DNA from: an uncultured Bacilli bacterium
GTDB taxonomy: Bacteria > Bacillota_I > Bacilli_A > RF39 > UBA660
Direction of reading: 5' to 3'
Assembly: GCA_947589735.1 (NCBI GenBank)
Contig: CANQCR010000003.1
Location: forward strand, 1-37,323
DNA length: 37,323 nucleotides
The notes under the pieces are model-generated. The model made no database searches. It saw only the letters and a list, made by a program, of their open reading frames with translations, and was not told the DNA's origin. Within the stretch, counting starts at the first letter, position 1. The number at the start of each line of letters is the position of its first letter. Below are positions 1 to 9,122 of this stretch, in pieces. A program made the translations under genes and the position numbers.

Positions 1-35
1 ACAATAGTAATAATAGCAAAGATGATGAGGTGTCA

Positions 36-924
<889 letters not shown>

Positions 925-954
925 AACACATCACACCCTTTCTTTGCAATAGCA

Positions 955-980
955 ACAAAAAAATCAACTTGCGTTGATTT
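955..980 (-). terminator. Intrinsic terminator after tRNA-Gly
   Basis: On the minus strand AAATCAAC (980-973) and GTTGATTT (968-961) form a perfect 8-bp stem with a GCAA loop, followed by a T run. It lies 38 bases downstream of the tRNA 3' end. Confidence 0.8.
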
Positions 981-1017
981 AATCATTAACATCGCTTGGT
1001 GCGACGATTTTACCTTT

Positions 1018-1091
1018 TGGAGCGGGTGATGGGAATCGGACCCACGTTATCAGCTTGGAAGGCTGGAGTTCTACCATTGAACTACACCCGC
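1018..1091 (-). tRNA. tRNA-Gly (anticodon TCC)
   Basis: The acceptor arms GCGGGTG and CACCCGC pair perfectly. The anticodon loop reads CTTCCAA, giving TCC, and the T loop reads TCCGATT. The CCA end is encoded (1020-1018). There is a C-A mismatch at the top of the anticodon stem and a G-T pair at the start of the T stem, both tolerable. It is a typical bacterial tRNA-Gly reading GGA/GGG, with its own terminator. Confidence 0.96.
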
Positions 1092-1138
1092 ATAATTCAA
1101 CTGACATTTAACATTATAAATGATAAATGCCAGTTTTG

Positions 1139-1600
1139 TCAATATATTTTATTATTTTTATCTAAAAAGGTATATAAAGCTAAACAACCTTTATAGATTT
1201 CCTCATAGGCAACCTCAAAGTCATGCGTATACCATGGATCGGCAATATTACAATTATTACCAATAAAGTATAATAACTTATATATTTTATTATTCGTGTT
1301 AAGAAGACGATTTAACATCCGCACATCGTCATCATCCATAGCAATAATATAATCGTATGCATGATACTCTCGTTCGGTTATTTGTCTAGCGCGATGTGGC
1401 TCGATTAAAATATCTTTTTCATCCAATTTTTTAAAAGCTAAAGGATATAGTGGCTCCCCTTCTTCTTCATCGCTAACACCCCTAGAATTGATGATAAACT
1501 TATCAGCGCATCCTTTTTTACGAACAATATCTTTCATGATAAACTCAGCCATTGGTGAACGACATATATTACCATGACAAACAAACAATATCTTAATCAT
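1139..1600 (-). CDS. Low-molecular-weight protein tyrosine phosphatase
   Basis: This is a 153-residue protein of normal family length. The phosphate-binding loop VCHGNICRS near the N-terminus gives the CX5R signature with C8 as nucleophile and R14. The general-acid aspartate lies in DPW near residue 120. The family hydrolyses phosphotyrosine or related phosphoesters in the cytoplasm. Its ATG overlaps the stop of the upstream DNA-glycosylase-like gene as TAATG, so the two are translationally coupled. The cellular substrate is not evident from the context. Confidence 0.93.
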   Translation of the reverse strand: MIKILFVCHGNICRSPMAEFIMKDIVRKKGCADKFIINSRGVSDEEEGEPLYPLAFKKLDEKDILIEPHRARQITEREYHAYDYIIAMDDDDVRMLNRLLNTNNKIYKLLYFIGNNCNIADPWYTHDFEVAYEEIYKGCLALYTFLDKNNKIY

Positions 1601-2253
1601 TATTTCGCCTCCATTTGATTAATAATCCACTTTAAATCTTCAAGAGCTTTATCAATGTTGAAAGAGCCGTTACCAACAGGATAATAAACGGGATAAACCG
1701 GATACTCTTGATTATCAACAATTAATGTAAAACTTTTTTTACGACACTGTGAGACCGCTATTTTTTCATTTAAAATAATAGAACTTACCTGATTACCAAA
1801 AGTAATTATCTTTTTAGGGCGAATAATAGCAATTTCTTTTAAAAGTAAATCTAAATATTGGCGGTAGACCTCGTTAGGTAATGGTCTAGCATCAACTTGC
1901 GTACATTTACCAAGATTTGTAATAAAGACTTTATGTTTTTTAATGTTCGCATAAACTTGTCTCGCAAATAAAGGTGTCCATTCACTAGCTTTTTTATTTT
2001 TAATGGCAAGATAAATATCTTCATCTAATAATCCCACTTGATATAGTACAGCCCAAATATTTTTTGTTCCAATCCAAGGTGAGTGAATCCCCTTCCAATC
2101 TTTTGCGGAAGCAATATTACGACCCGTAGGATTCATAAATATTAAACATAGATTAGGTTTTTTAGTGCATCCCCCATTATATATAGAATGCAGTTCTTTC
2201 GCACCATATTTGAGTTGTAATTGATCATATTCTTGATTTAACTCTTCAAGCAT
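1600..2253 (-). CDS. Uracil-DNA glycosylase superfamily protein
   Basis: This 217-residue protein has the block order of family 4/5-type uracil-DNA glycosylases. LIFMNPTG stands where the active-site GEAPG-like loop is expected, WKGIHSPWIG for the following substrate-pocket segment, FITNLGKCTQVDARPLP for the ITN/KC region, RPKKIITFGNQ for the RPK..v.lG strand and YYPVGN for the HPS-like loop. The first and last motifs deviate from canonical sequences, so activity on uracil is uncertain. I see no four-cysteine iron-sulfur cluster. It probably acts in base-excision repair or on a related damaged base. Confidence 0.75.
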   Translation of the reverse strand: MLEELNQEYDQLQLKYGAKELHSIYNGGCTKKPNLCLIFMNPTGRNIASAKDWKGIHSPWIGTKNIWAVLYQVGLLDEDIYLAIKNKKASEWTPLFARQVYANIKKHKVFITNLGKCTQVDARPLPNEVYRQYLDLLLKEIAIIRPKKIITFGNQVSSIILNEKIAVSQCRKKSFTLIVDNQEYPVYPVYYPVGNGSFNIDKALEDLKWIINQMEAK

Positions 2254-2323
2254 CTAACCACCATCCTTATTATAACACATAAACAAGAAAGAAAAACGAA
2301 TATAATTTTTTTTGAAATAACTC

Positions 2324-2353
2324 TTTACATCACTTTTTTAGGAGTGATATAAT
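2324..2353 (+). promoter_or_regulatory. pyrG promoter
   Basis: TTTACA (2324-2329) and TATAAT (2348-2353) are separated by 18 bases. Transcription would start near 2360, just ahead of the leader hairpin. Confidence 0.7.
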
Positions 2354-2389
2354 TAAAGAGAGCCTAGGGAGTTCTCTTTAGGTTTTTTT
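2354..2389 (+). terminator. pyrG leader attenuator-like hairpin
   Basis: CCTAGGGA (2363-2370) pairs with TCTTTAGG (2375-2382) around a GTTC loop, with two G-T pairs, and is followed by seven T (2383-2389). An overlapping alternative, TAAAGAGA (2354-2361) with TCTCTTTA (2373-2380), cannot coexist with it. It lies between the promoter and the start codon, so it should stop most transcripts unless it is disrupted. Many Gram-positive pyrG genes are controlled by CTP-sensitive attenuation; the initial run of G used in Bacillus subtilis is absent here. Confidence 0.6.
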
Positions 2390-2408
2390 GTATTTAGGAG
2401 GGTTATGT

Positions 2409-4016
2409 ATGGCAAAATATGTATTTGTAACAGGTGGTGTTTGTTCCGGACTAGGTAAAGGTATTACAGCATCATCAATCGCTTTATTACTTAAAGCAAA
2501 GGGATATAAGGTCTTTATGCAAAAGTTTGATCCTTATATGAATGTTGATCCAGGAACGATGTCCCCTATTCAACATGGTGAGGTATTTGTCACAGCTGAT
2601 GGTTGTGAGACTGATCTAGACTTAGGACACTATGAACGTTTCATCGATGAAGAGTTAAATTACACTTCCAATATAACAAATGGTAAAATTTATTCTAGCG
2701 TCATTGAAAAAGAACGCCGTGGTGATTATTTAGGCGCAACAATTCAAATTGTTCCTCATATTTCTAATGAGATTAAAAATAAAATATACGAAGCTGGGGC
2801 TAGTAGTGGCGCTGATATTGTCATCACCGAAATTGGTGGAACTGTTGGTGACATCGAAGGTAGTGTAATGATGGAGTCCTTAAGGCAATTTAAAATGGAA
2901 CAAGGAAGCGCTAATACTTTCTTTGTTCATACGACGCTTGTTCCCTACATATTTGGTTCTAATGAATTAAAAACTAAACCGACACAAAGTAGTATTATCG
3001 AACTTAGACGGCTTGGTATCCAACCGGATGTTATCGTTACTAGATCTAATATCGAACTAGGCGATGCGATTAAAAATAAAATATCTTTATTTGGTAACAT
3101 TCCTAAACAAAATATTATTGAAGCAGTTGATGTCAATAATATCTATCAAATTCCTATTAATTTTCATAGACAACATATTGAAGATATTATTCTTGAACAG
3201 TTTGGTCTTCCTATCACTGATAGTCATTTAAAATACTGGGAAGATTTAATCAATACCGTTGATAATCTTAAAAATGAAATTGAAATATCCTTAGTTGGTA
3301 AATATATTGAACTTCATGATGCTTATCTTTCAGTTATGGAAGCATTAAAACACGCTGGATACAAACATAATTTAAAAATAAATATCAACTGGGTGGATTC
3401 AGAATCTTTGGAAAAAGAAAATTGCGATTTAAATGCCATCTTTAAAAACTCTAAAGGTATCCTTGTCCCTGGTGGCTTCGGTCATCGCGGGGTTGAAGGA
3501 AAAATTAAAGCCTGTGAATATGCTAGAACCCATAAAATACCATATCTTGGATTATGCCTAGGTATGCAAGTGGCTGTTATTGAGTTTGCTCGTAATGTTT
3601 GTCACATTGAAGATGCCTCATCAAGAGAGTTTAATGAGACATGTAAAAATCCGGTTATCGATCTTATGGCAGAACAAAAAACCATCATCAATATGGGTGG
3701 AACTCTTAGATTAGGTAACTATGAATGTACAATTAAAAAAGGTACGTTAACCCATAAAATATACGATGCAGATAAAATTTTAGAAAGACATCGTCATCGT
3801 TATGAGTTTAATAATAAATATAAAGAAGAGTTAGAAAATAAAGGATTAGTCTTTTCTGGTATCAATGAACCAAGTAATCTTGTTGAAATAATTGAATATC
3901 CACGTCATCCTTTCTTCGTTGCTTGTCAGTTCCATCCGGAGTTTAAATCACGGCCAACAAGACCTCATCCTTTATTTGATGCCTTTATTGGAGCAGCTAA
4001 AAAGTATAAAAAATAA
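2409..4016 (+). CDS. pyrG: CTP synthase
   Basis: This 535-residue enzyme converts UTP to CTP using ATP and glutamine. The N-terminal synthetase domain starts AKYVFVTGGVCSGLGKG with the P-loop, followed by the QKFDPYMNVDPGTMSP block. The C-terminal class I glutaminase domain carries the nucleophile in GLCLGMQ and the His-Glu pair in FHPEF. The ATG at 2409 is preferred over an upstream in-frame ATG because AGGAGG precedes it. It stands alone on the plus strand with its own promoter, attenuator-like leader and terminator. Confidence 0.98.
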   Translation: MAKYVFVTGGVCSGLGKGITASSIALLLKAKGYKVFMQKFDPYMNVDPGTMSPIQHGEVFVTADGCETDLDLGHYERFIDEELNYTSNITNGKIYSSVIEKERRGDYLGATIQIVPHISNEIKNKIYEAGASSGADIVITEIGGTVGDIEGSVMMESLRQFKMEQGSANTFFVHTTLVPYIFGSNELKTKPTQSSIIELRRLGIQPDVIVTRSNIELGDAIKNKISLFGNIPKQNIIEAVDVNNIYQIPINFHRQHIEDIILEQFGLPITDSHLKYWEDLINTVDNLKNEIEISLVGKYIELHDAYLSVMEALKHAGYKHNLKININWVDSESLEKENCDLNAIFKNSKGILVPGGFGHRGVEGKIKACEYARTHKIPYLGLCLGMQVAVIEFARNVCHIEDASSREFNETCKNPVIDLMAEQKTIINMGGTLRLGNYECTIKKGTLTHKIYDADKILERHRHRYEFNNKYKEELENKGLVFSGINEPSNLVEIIEYPRHPFFVACQFHPEFKSRPTRPHPLFDAFIGAAKKYKK

Positions 4017-4038
4017 AAGCTATTTTAAAATAGCTTTT
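4015..4038. terminator. Bidirectional terminator between pyrG and the 585-aa gene
   Basis: This is a perfect 24-base palindrome (arms 4015-4026 and 4027-4038) flanked by A and T runs. It overlaps the stop codons of both convergent genes. Confidence 0.85.
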
Positions 4039-5794
4039 ACTCAACATTAGGTTTCATCGTACCTAATGTTTTTTGTTTATCAGAAGCTAATGTAGATGGC
4101 GAAGTTTCACCTTCCATATTAACTTGAAGTTTACCTTTATTCATATTAGAAATGTTTTGAGCTTCTAGTTCAATATATTCCAAAGTTTTACAAACATAAA
4201 AATGAACGTAGGAGTCGGTAAGCTTCTTTATATTCTCTGCTTCATCCACACTAAAGTCTACTTCCGATAAACTTGCCGCCATACCAACATATTGGAAAAG
4301 TTCACCAGCAATCTTATTCATTTTTGATGCTTTAGCATTAACATACCTATCATATTCAGCACATAAACTGGTTAAATCTTGGATATATTCACTTATGTCA
4401 TCAAATGTCGTATCAAAGGCGATTTGGTTTGTTTCCGTGTTAACGCTACCACTTTCATCGAAATCAACAGAGATGCGGTCTAAACCATGATCTGGAGCAA
4501 AAGTCCAATACCAATCGATAATCTGATCATACAAGCGATTTCGTTCGCCTACTAATTCTTCGTGTAAATCATGAATTTTTTCCATATCAGAAGCACTCTT
4601 AAACCATTTTTTACATAACTTACGATAATGACCTAATATATCCTCAATATGAAGCCTACTTTTTGAATCAGATGCTATCTTATCAATATTATCATAAATA
4701 AATGGTAGATTAACAAATGATCTCATTTCTTCATAATTTCCTAAACTAGGACTAATATATGGATTTTTATAGTGCACTACAAGTGGCGCTATTTTTTCAT
4801 CTGTTAGTTCTTGTAAGAAAGTTTTACTAAGTTCCTTTAACTTATCTAAAGTATCTTGAGCAATTTTTAAAGCTAAATGGGGATTAGTTGTGTGTTCTTT
4901 ATCATCGTACACACCACCCTCTTCAAAGGCTCTTTTTAGTAAGCTTGGTATGTTGACTTGACATGGAAGCTCAAATGTTTTCGTCTCTGATTTTAAAGTT
5001 GCATATTGCACCATCAATGGTAAACAGGCAAATAATTTTTTCTCATCAGTCGCAATTGTTGCCAAAAAAGCTTCAGCCGTACTTATTGGCGATATTTTAT
5101 CAAATGTTCTAAACTGTTCATCTCCTAAATAATCATGGCGCATTTTATCTAATATGTCTTCTCTTGTCATCGCCTGAACTTCTTCATATCTTCGTTCTAG
5201 TTCTTTCTTTTCATCAGCATTTTTAACTAAAGGATTTTGACAATCACGAAGATAATATTTAGCTAATCCTTCAAGAAGTTCGCCACCCGTTTTATTGAAA
5301 GTATAAGAATTTGATAATTTATTCATATCATCAATATATTCATCTATTTGATTAAATGTATAAGAATTTGATAACTTCTCCATACTATCAAATAATTTTT
5401 CTAATTGTTTCTCCAAATCTTCTTTTAAAGCCGTATCCTGTTGTAGTTTTTGATTAACCTCATCTATCTGATATGAAAGTGATTTAAGTAAATCTTGACG
5501 ATAGTCTTCCATCTCTAAATGTGATGAAGCATGAAGAAGGCAATATAATGGATATCTTTTATATGGTCCGAAGATTTCTAATAACTTCTTATCAACATCT
5601 CTTTTTATTTCGGCCCATCTATATTGTGGAAAAGTACTAATATCTAAATGGTGGGGTTCAGCCATATTTTTAAAGAAAGTTATCGTTTTACTTTGAATTG
5701 CTAAATCTTTTTGAAAATGGACAATTTGGCCATCAATATGGCCTAAAAATTTTCTTAAGTGTTCACTCTCTTCCGGTGTTTCTACTAAACTCAT
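4037..5794 (-). CDS. Unknown helical protein with coiled coils (585 aa)
   Basis: I do not recognise this protein. It is acidic to neutral, highly helical, and has no signal peptide or membrane segment. Residues about 100-145 look like a coiled coil. Between about residues 135 and 165 the segment KLSNSYTFN occurs twice, 19 residues apart, reflecting an imperfect 57-bp tandem duplication in the DNA (copies at 5301-5317 and 5358-5374). The C-terminal 50 residues are polar and probably disordered. It has its own strong promoter and lies just after an AraC/TraG-like operon read in the same direction, so a shared function is possible but unproven. Confidence 0.75.
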   Translation of the reverse strand: MSLVETPEESEHLRKFLGHIDGQIVHFQKDLAIQSKTITFFKNMAEPHHLDISTFPQYRWAEIKRDVDKKLLEIFGPYKRYPLYCLLHASSHLEMEDYRQDLLKSLSYQIDEVNQKLQQDTALKEDLEKQLEKLFDSMEKLSNSYTFNQIDEYIDDMNKLSNSYTFNKTGGELLEGLAKYYLRDCQNPLVKNADEKKELERRYEEVQAMTREDILDKMRHDYLGDEQFRTFDKISPISTAEAFLATIATDEKKLFACLPLMVQYATLKSETKTFELPCQVNIPSLLKRAFEEGGVYDDKEHTTNPHLALKIAQDTLDKLKELSKTFLQELTDEKIAPLVVHYKNPYISPSLGNYEEMRSFVNLPFIYDNIDKIASDSKSRLHIEDILGHYRKLCKKWFKSASDMEKIHDLHEELVGERNRLYDQIIDWYWTFAPDHGLDRISVDFDESGSVNTETNQIAFDTTFDDISEYIQDLTSLCAEYDRYVNAKASKMNKIAGELFQYVGMAASLSEVDFSVDEAENIKKLTDSYVHFYVCKTLEYIELEAQNISNMNKGKLQVNMEGETSPSTLASDKQKTLGTMKPNVE

Positions 5795-5821
5795 ACTATC
5801 ACTCCTATAAATATGAGTAAT

Positions 5822-5850
5822 ATTTTAACAAATATCATTATTTGTGTCAA
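5822..5850 (-). promoter_or_regulatory. Strong promoter with inverted repeat, for the 585-aa gene
   Basis: On the minus strand TTGACA (5850-5845), a 17-base spacer and TAAAAT (5827-5822) form a near-consensus promoter. The spacer region holds a perfect inverted repeat with 7-bp arms and a 4-bp centre (5828-5845), a plausible operator that a repressor could occupy. Confidence 0.75.
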
Positions 5851-5851
5851 T

Positions 5852-5877
5852 AAAAAGGCAAAGGATATACCTTTGTC
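5852..5877 (-). terminator. Terminator of the TraG-like/AraC operon
   Basis: On the minus strand GACAAAGG pairs with CCTTTGCC (one G-T pair), followed by TTTTTA. It lies 5 bases after the AraC-type gene. Confidence 0.75.
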
Positions 5878-5881
5878 TTTC

Positions 5882-6337
5882 TTATTTTTTTAATACTTTA
5901 GGAGAAGATAAACTTTTTTGCTTAATACTATTATTTTGAAGCCGAAGTTTATTAAGTAGCTTATGATTATGTTCTAAACATTCCTTTAAATCACCTGTTT
6001 GTAGTAATGATAACTGGTTATAATTATTTTTAAATTGTAAAGGGCTAATACCCGTCAACCGATAGAATATCTCACTATAATATTCTAAGGAATGATAACC
6101 ATGATCAAGAGCAATTTTAAGTATGCGGTGATCTGTCGTTAATAAATCATTAATACTTTTAACAATCTTTCGTTCATTAAGATATTCCGTAATTGTTAGA
6201 CCCGTCGCACTTTTAAATCCACGCATAACGGTAAAGCGATTGAAATGAAACTGGTTAGCAATATCATCAACAGTCGGATTATCATAAAGATGTTCTTCAA
6301 GATACTCTAGTATATTGAAAATTAGTTTATCTTCCAT
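5882..6337 (-). CDS. AraC-family HTH regulator
   Basis: This 151-residue protein begins directly with an AraC-type double helix-turn-helix domain (about residues 1-105). NPTVDDIANQFHFNRFTVMRGFK forms the first HTH, and the second includes ILKIALDHGYHSLEYYSEIFYRLTGISP with the family signature GISPLQFK. It lacks a sensor domain, like MarA/SoxS-type proteins. The 45-residue C-terminal tail is polar and not recognised. It starts 3 bases after the TraG-like gene in the same transcript and may regulate that operon or the neighbouring 585-aa gene. Confidence 0.88.
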   Translation of the reverse strand: MEDKLIFNILEYLEEHLYDNPTVDDIANQFHFNRFTVMRGFKSATGLTITEYLNERKIVKSINDLLTTDHRILKIALDHGYHSLEYYSEIFYRLTGISPLQFKNNYNQLSLLQTGDLKECLEHNHKLLNKLRLQNNSIKQKSLSSPKVLKK

Positions 6338-6340
6338 TTT

Positions 6341-7747
6341 TTACTCCATAAAATATTTATTTAAATCGAATATTTTGATTTCTTGTTCAGCACGTTTTTC
6401 TAATTTTGTATGTCCTTTAGCAAATGGGATTTCCATTTGATAGAAAGGAACTAATTTAGTTGGGTATGGCATTAAACGATTTTTGATTAAAATACCTGCC
6501 CAGATTGGCATTCTTTTTAAAGCATCAACACTAACTAATGGTTGGTGTGCTTCTTTCATACCACATTCTTCACTAATGCTTCTTGCGGTTGCATCATCAC
6601 TAGTTAACAAATATAAAACGTTAGAAATAGCTTGTTTAGCTTGATCTAAAGTTAAAGGACCATATAGATCTTTAATTTTAAGATAACTTTTAACCATAAA
6701 GGTAAATCTAATCTTATTACCACGGCCTAATTCTAGCATATCAACTAAATTAGGTAATGCAACACTATTATCATCAAAGCCATCAAGAAGATAATTGAAA
6801 ATACTTTCTCTTTCACTTTTAGAAATTAAATAATAAGTTTGGCGAATAAAGATATTGATTAAGGTATCAATTTCTTTTGATGAAGTATGACTTATAAGAT
6901 AAATAACTATCTTCTTATGAGGCATATCAATGAAGTCAAAATCCGTTCTACTTAACATATTACTTAAACTCTTCATATTAGTATAATTAGTAAGATTTTG
7001 ATTTAAGACAGATAAGATACTATTCTTCGTTTCTGGTGGGGCTAAATGCGTACTAGCAATATTATGGTAAATAGTACCATTTTTGTCTAAACTATTAAGA
7101 TAAGTATCAAGTAAATCTTTTTCTTCATCATCATTAGTCATAGTTAATTTACTAATACTATTTAAGTTAACCTCATCTTCATCGCCTTTTTCTATAAGGC
7201 TAAGAGCTAGGCCTGTTAAATATGATGATGCGGTATTTTGCCAGAATGGGTCACCAGCATTTTTCTCAAAGTTAATCATCTTTGATATTTCTAATACTTG
7301 CTTTAAAGCTTCATCATCTTCACCATTATCATGTAGGTGTTTTGGCAAGGTGAATGGATTCCAACAATTACCTAAAGTTGGTTCACTAAAGTCTAAGGCA
7401 ATTACCTCATAACCGGCCTTTTTGAAATCTTCGGCAGTTGTTTCATACAATTCGCCTTTGATGTCTCTAATGATAGCAGATTCCCCTACTTCTTTAATCG
7501 TATATAGTAGTGGTAAACTAACAGCTTGTGTTTTACCAGAGCCGGTTGAACCAATAATAAGGTTATGATCTGAGCCAGTCGCTAAAATAGCCTTATCATT
7601 GATAGCGCCAACAGGTATACCAGATGCCGTAATACTATCAGGGCCAACAACATCAATTTTTCCTTTCGCTTTTAAAAGTTCCTCGGTGCTTAAAAAACGA
7701 GCATAATAATTTTCTTCCAAGGTGCTAATTAATTTTTCATTTTGCAT
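6341..7747 (-). CDS. VirD4/TraG-like coupling ATPase
   Basis: This 468-residue soluble protein resembles the ATPase domain of type IV coupling proteins. The Walker A motif GSTGSGKT is at residues 66-73, followed by the family blocks RDIKGELYE, DFSEPTLGNCWNPF and DPFWQNTASSYLTGL. The Walker B region reads LLDGFDD near residues 320-326, where TraG proteins normally have LDEF, so the usual glutamate is replaced by glycine. There are no N-terminal membrane segments. No relaxase, VirB4 or other conjugation gene is in the window, so it is an orphan here. It has a GGAGG site before the ATG and heads a two-gene operon with the AraC-type regulator. Confidence 0.85.
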   Translation of the reverse strand: MQNEKLISTLEENYYARFLSTEELLKAKGKIDVVGPDSITASGIPVGAINDKAILATGSDHNLIIGSTGSGKTQAVSLPLLYTIKEVGESAIIRDIKGELYETTAEDFKKAGYEVIALDFSEPTLGNCWNPFTLPKHLHDNGEDDEALKQVLEISKMINFEKNAGDPFWQNTASSYLTGLALSLIEKGDEDEVNLNSISKLTMTNDDEEKDLLDTYLNSLDKNGTIYHNIASTHLAPPETKNSILSVLNQNLTNYTNMKSLSNMLSRTDFDFIDMPHKKIVIYLISHTSSKEIDTLINIFIRQTYYLISKSERESIFNYLLDGFDDNSVALPNLVDMLELGRGNKIRFTFMVKSYLKIKDLYGPLTLDQAKQAISNVLYLLTSDDATARSISEECGMKEAHQPLVSVDALKRMPIWAGILIKNRLMPYPTKLVPFYQMEIPFAKGHTKLEKRAEQEIKIFDLNKYFME

Positions 7748-7813
7748 AATATTCCTCCTTCATTACGCCAATAATATAACATACCTTTTTAAACATTTTT
7801 TAAACAAAAGTGA

Positions 7814-9076
7814 CTACTTTGCAATAACGTAAGGGTAATCTATTTCTTTTAGTGTTACATTGACATCTTGATGTAATAAAGCCCTTTCTCCAGCATATTT
7901 AACTAATAAGTAATTACCCGTATGACCAATTAGATAGCCATCGCGGTAAACTTCCGGAATAAAGCTTACTTTTTTATCTATAAACTTTTCCATATATGCT
8001 ATTTCTAATTCCTTACTTTTACTAATTAATCTCTTAACTCGGTCCTTTTTTGTTTTCTCATCTAGATGGTTAGGTAATTCTTCAGCTTTCGTTCCTTTTC
8101 TTAAAGAGAATGGGAACACATGAATTTTCGCAAACTTAATTTTACCAACGGTATCTATAGTTTCTTCAAACAATTCTTCTGTCTCACCTGGAAATCCCAC
8201 AATAATATCAGTCGTTATTGATATATCTGGTCTAATTTGTCTAATATGATTAATTTTATCAATAAAATACTGTTTATCATATTTACGATTCATCAGTTTT
8301 AAAATAGTATCTGATCCGCTTTGAAGTGGGACATGAAGATGCGAAACAATTATATCATTATTTTTGATAACATCTAAAACCTCATCATCTAATTCGGTTA
8401 TTTCAATTGATGAAATACGTAAACGTTCTAATCCTTCTATTTTAACAATATCTTTTAAAAGGTCGGCAAAAGTATAATCTTTTAAATCAGCTCCATAGTG
8501 TCCTGTGTGAATGCCGGTTAAGACAATTTCATGATGACCATTATTAACGAGAGCTGTAATTTCTTTTATAACTTCATCCTTGTCTTTACTCCTAACTTTA
8601 CCACGAGCATAAGGAATAATACAATAAGAGCAATAATTTTCACAGCCATCTTCAATTTTAACAAAGGCTCTTGTCCGGTTAAAATTATTTAACTGCATTT
8701 TTTCAAATGGCGCTTCCATAATATTTTCAATGCGAACAATTTTCTTATGATCTTTTAAATATTCTTGAATTAAAGATGAAATATGACTTTTATCTTTATT
8801 TCCTAAAATAATATCCGCATCAATAGTTTTAATATCATCACGAACTTGACTCATACAGCCACAGACAATAACTATACTTTTTGGATGTTCTCTTCGAACG
8901 CGTCTTAATTCTTTTAACGATTTATTATCACTCGTATTCGTTACAGTACAAGTATTGATGATATAAATATCGGCATCATCATTTTCTTTATAACCATTAT
9001 TAATTAAATGATCACGAATAACATTAGATTCATAGGTATTAACTTTACATCCTAAAGTAATTATTTTAAAAGTCAT
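7814..9076 (-). CDS. mtaB: tRNA ct6A/t6A37 methylthiotransferase
   Basis: This 420-residue radical-SAM methylthiotransferase of MtaB type (YqeV in Bacillus) adds a methylthio group to N6-threonylcarbamoyl-adenosine-37 in tRNA. The N-terminal cluster cysteines lie in TLGCKVN, INTCTVTN and VCGCMSQ. The radical-SAM CX3CX2C motif is CENYCSYC around residue 145, followed by IPYARGKVRS. A short TRAM-like region ends the protein. The LGCKVN signature distinguishes MtaB from MiaB and RimO. It has its own upstream terminator boundary and is read separately from the rsmE operon. Confidence 0.95.
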   Translation of the reverse strand: MTFKIITLGCKVNTYESNVIRDHLINNGYKENDDADIYIINTCTVTNTSDNKSLKELRRVRREHPKSIVIVCGCMSQVRDDIKTIDADIILGNKDKSHISSLIQEYLKDHKKIVRIENIMEAPFEKMQLNNFNRTRAFVKIEDGCENYCSYCIIPYARGKVRSKDKDEVIKEITALVNNGHHEIVLTGIHTGHYGADLKDYTFADLLKDIVKIEGLERLRISSIEITELDDEVLDVIKNNDIIVSHLHVPLQSGSDTILKLMNRKYDKQYFIDKINHIRQIRPDISITTDIIVGFPGETEELFEETIDTVGKIKFAKIHVFPFSLRKGTKAEELPNHLDEKTKKDRVKRLISKSKELEIAYMEKFIDKKVSFIPEVYRDGYLIGHTGNYLLVKYAGERALLHQDVNVTLKEIDYPYVIAK

Positions 9077-9092
9077 AAAATCACTTCCTACT

Positions 9093-9122
9093 AAAAAAAC
9101 AAGTCTATTATATCATAGACTT
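9093..9122 (-). terminator. Terminator of the cvpA-rsmE operon
   Basis: On the minus strand AAGTCTA (9122-9116) pairs with TAGACTT (9107-9101), followed by GTTTTTTT. It overlaps the stop codon of the upstream gene. Confidence 0.8.

Noticed and set aside
5301-5374. Short repeat array that might be CRISPR-like
   Set aside because: There are only two imperfect copies, inside a coding frame, 57 bp apart (a multiple of three). It is an intragenic duplication.
6341-7747. Assigning the 4-7.8 kb block as part of an integrative conjugative element
   Set aside because: Only a TraG-like ATPase is present; no relaxase, VirB4, integrase or att repeats were seen between pyrG and mtaB.
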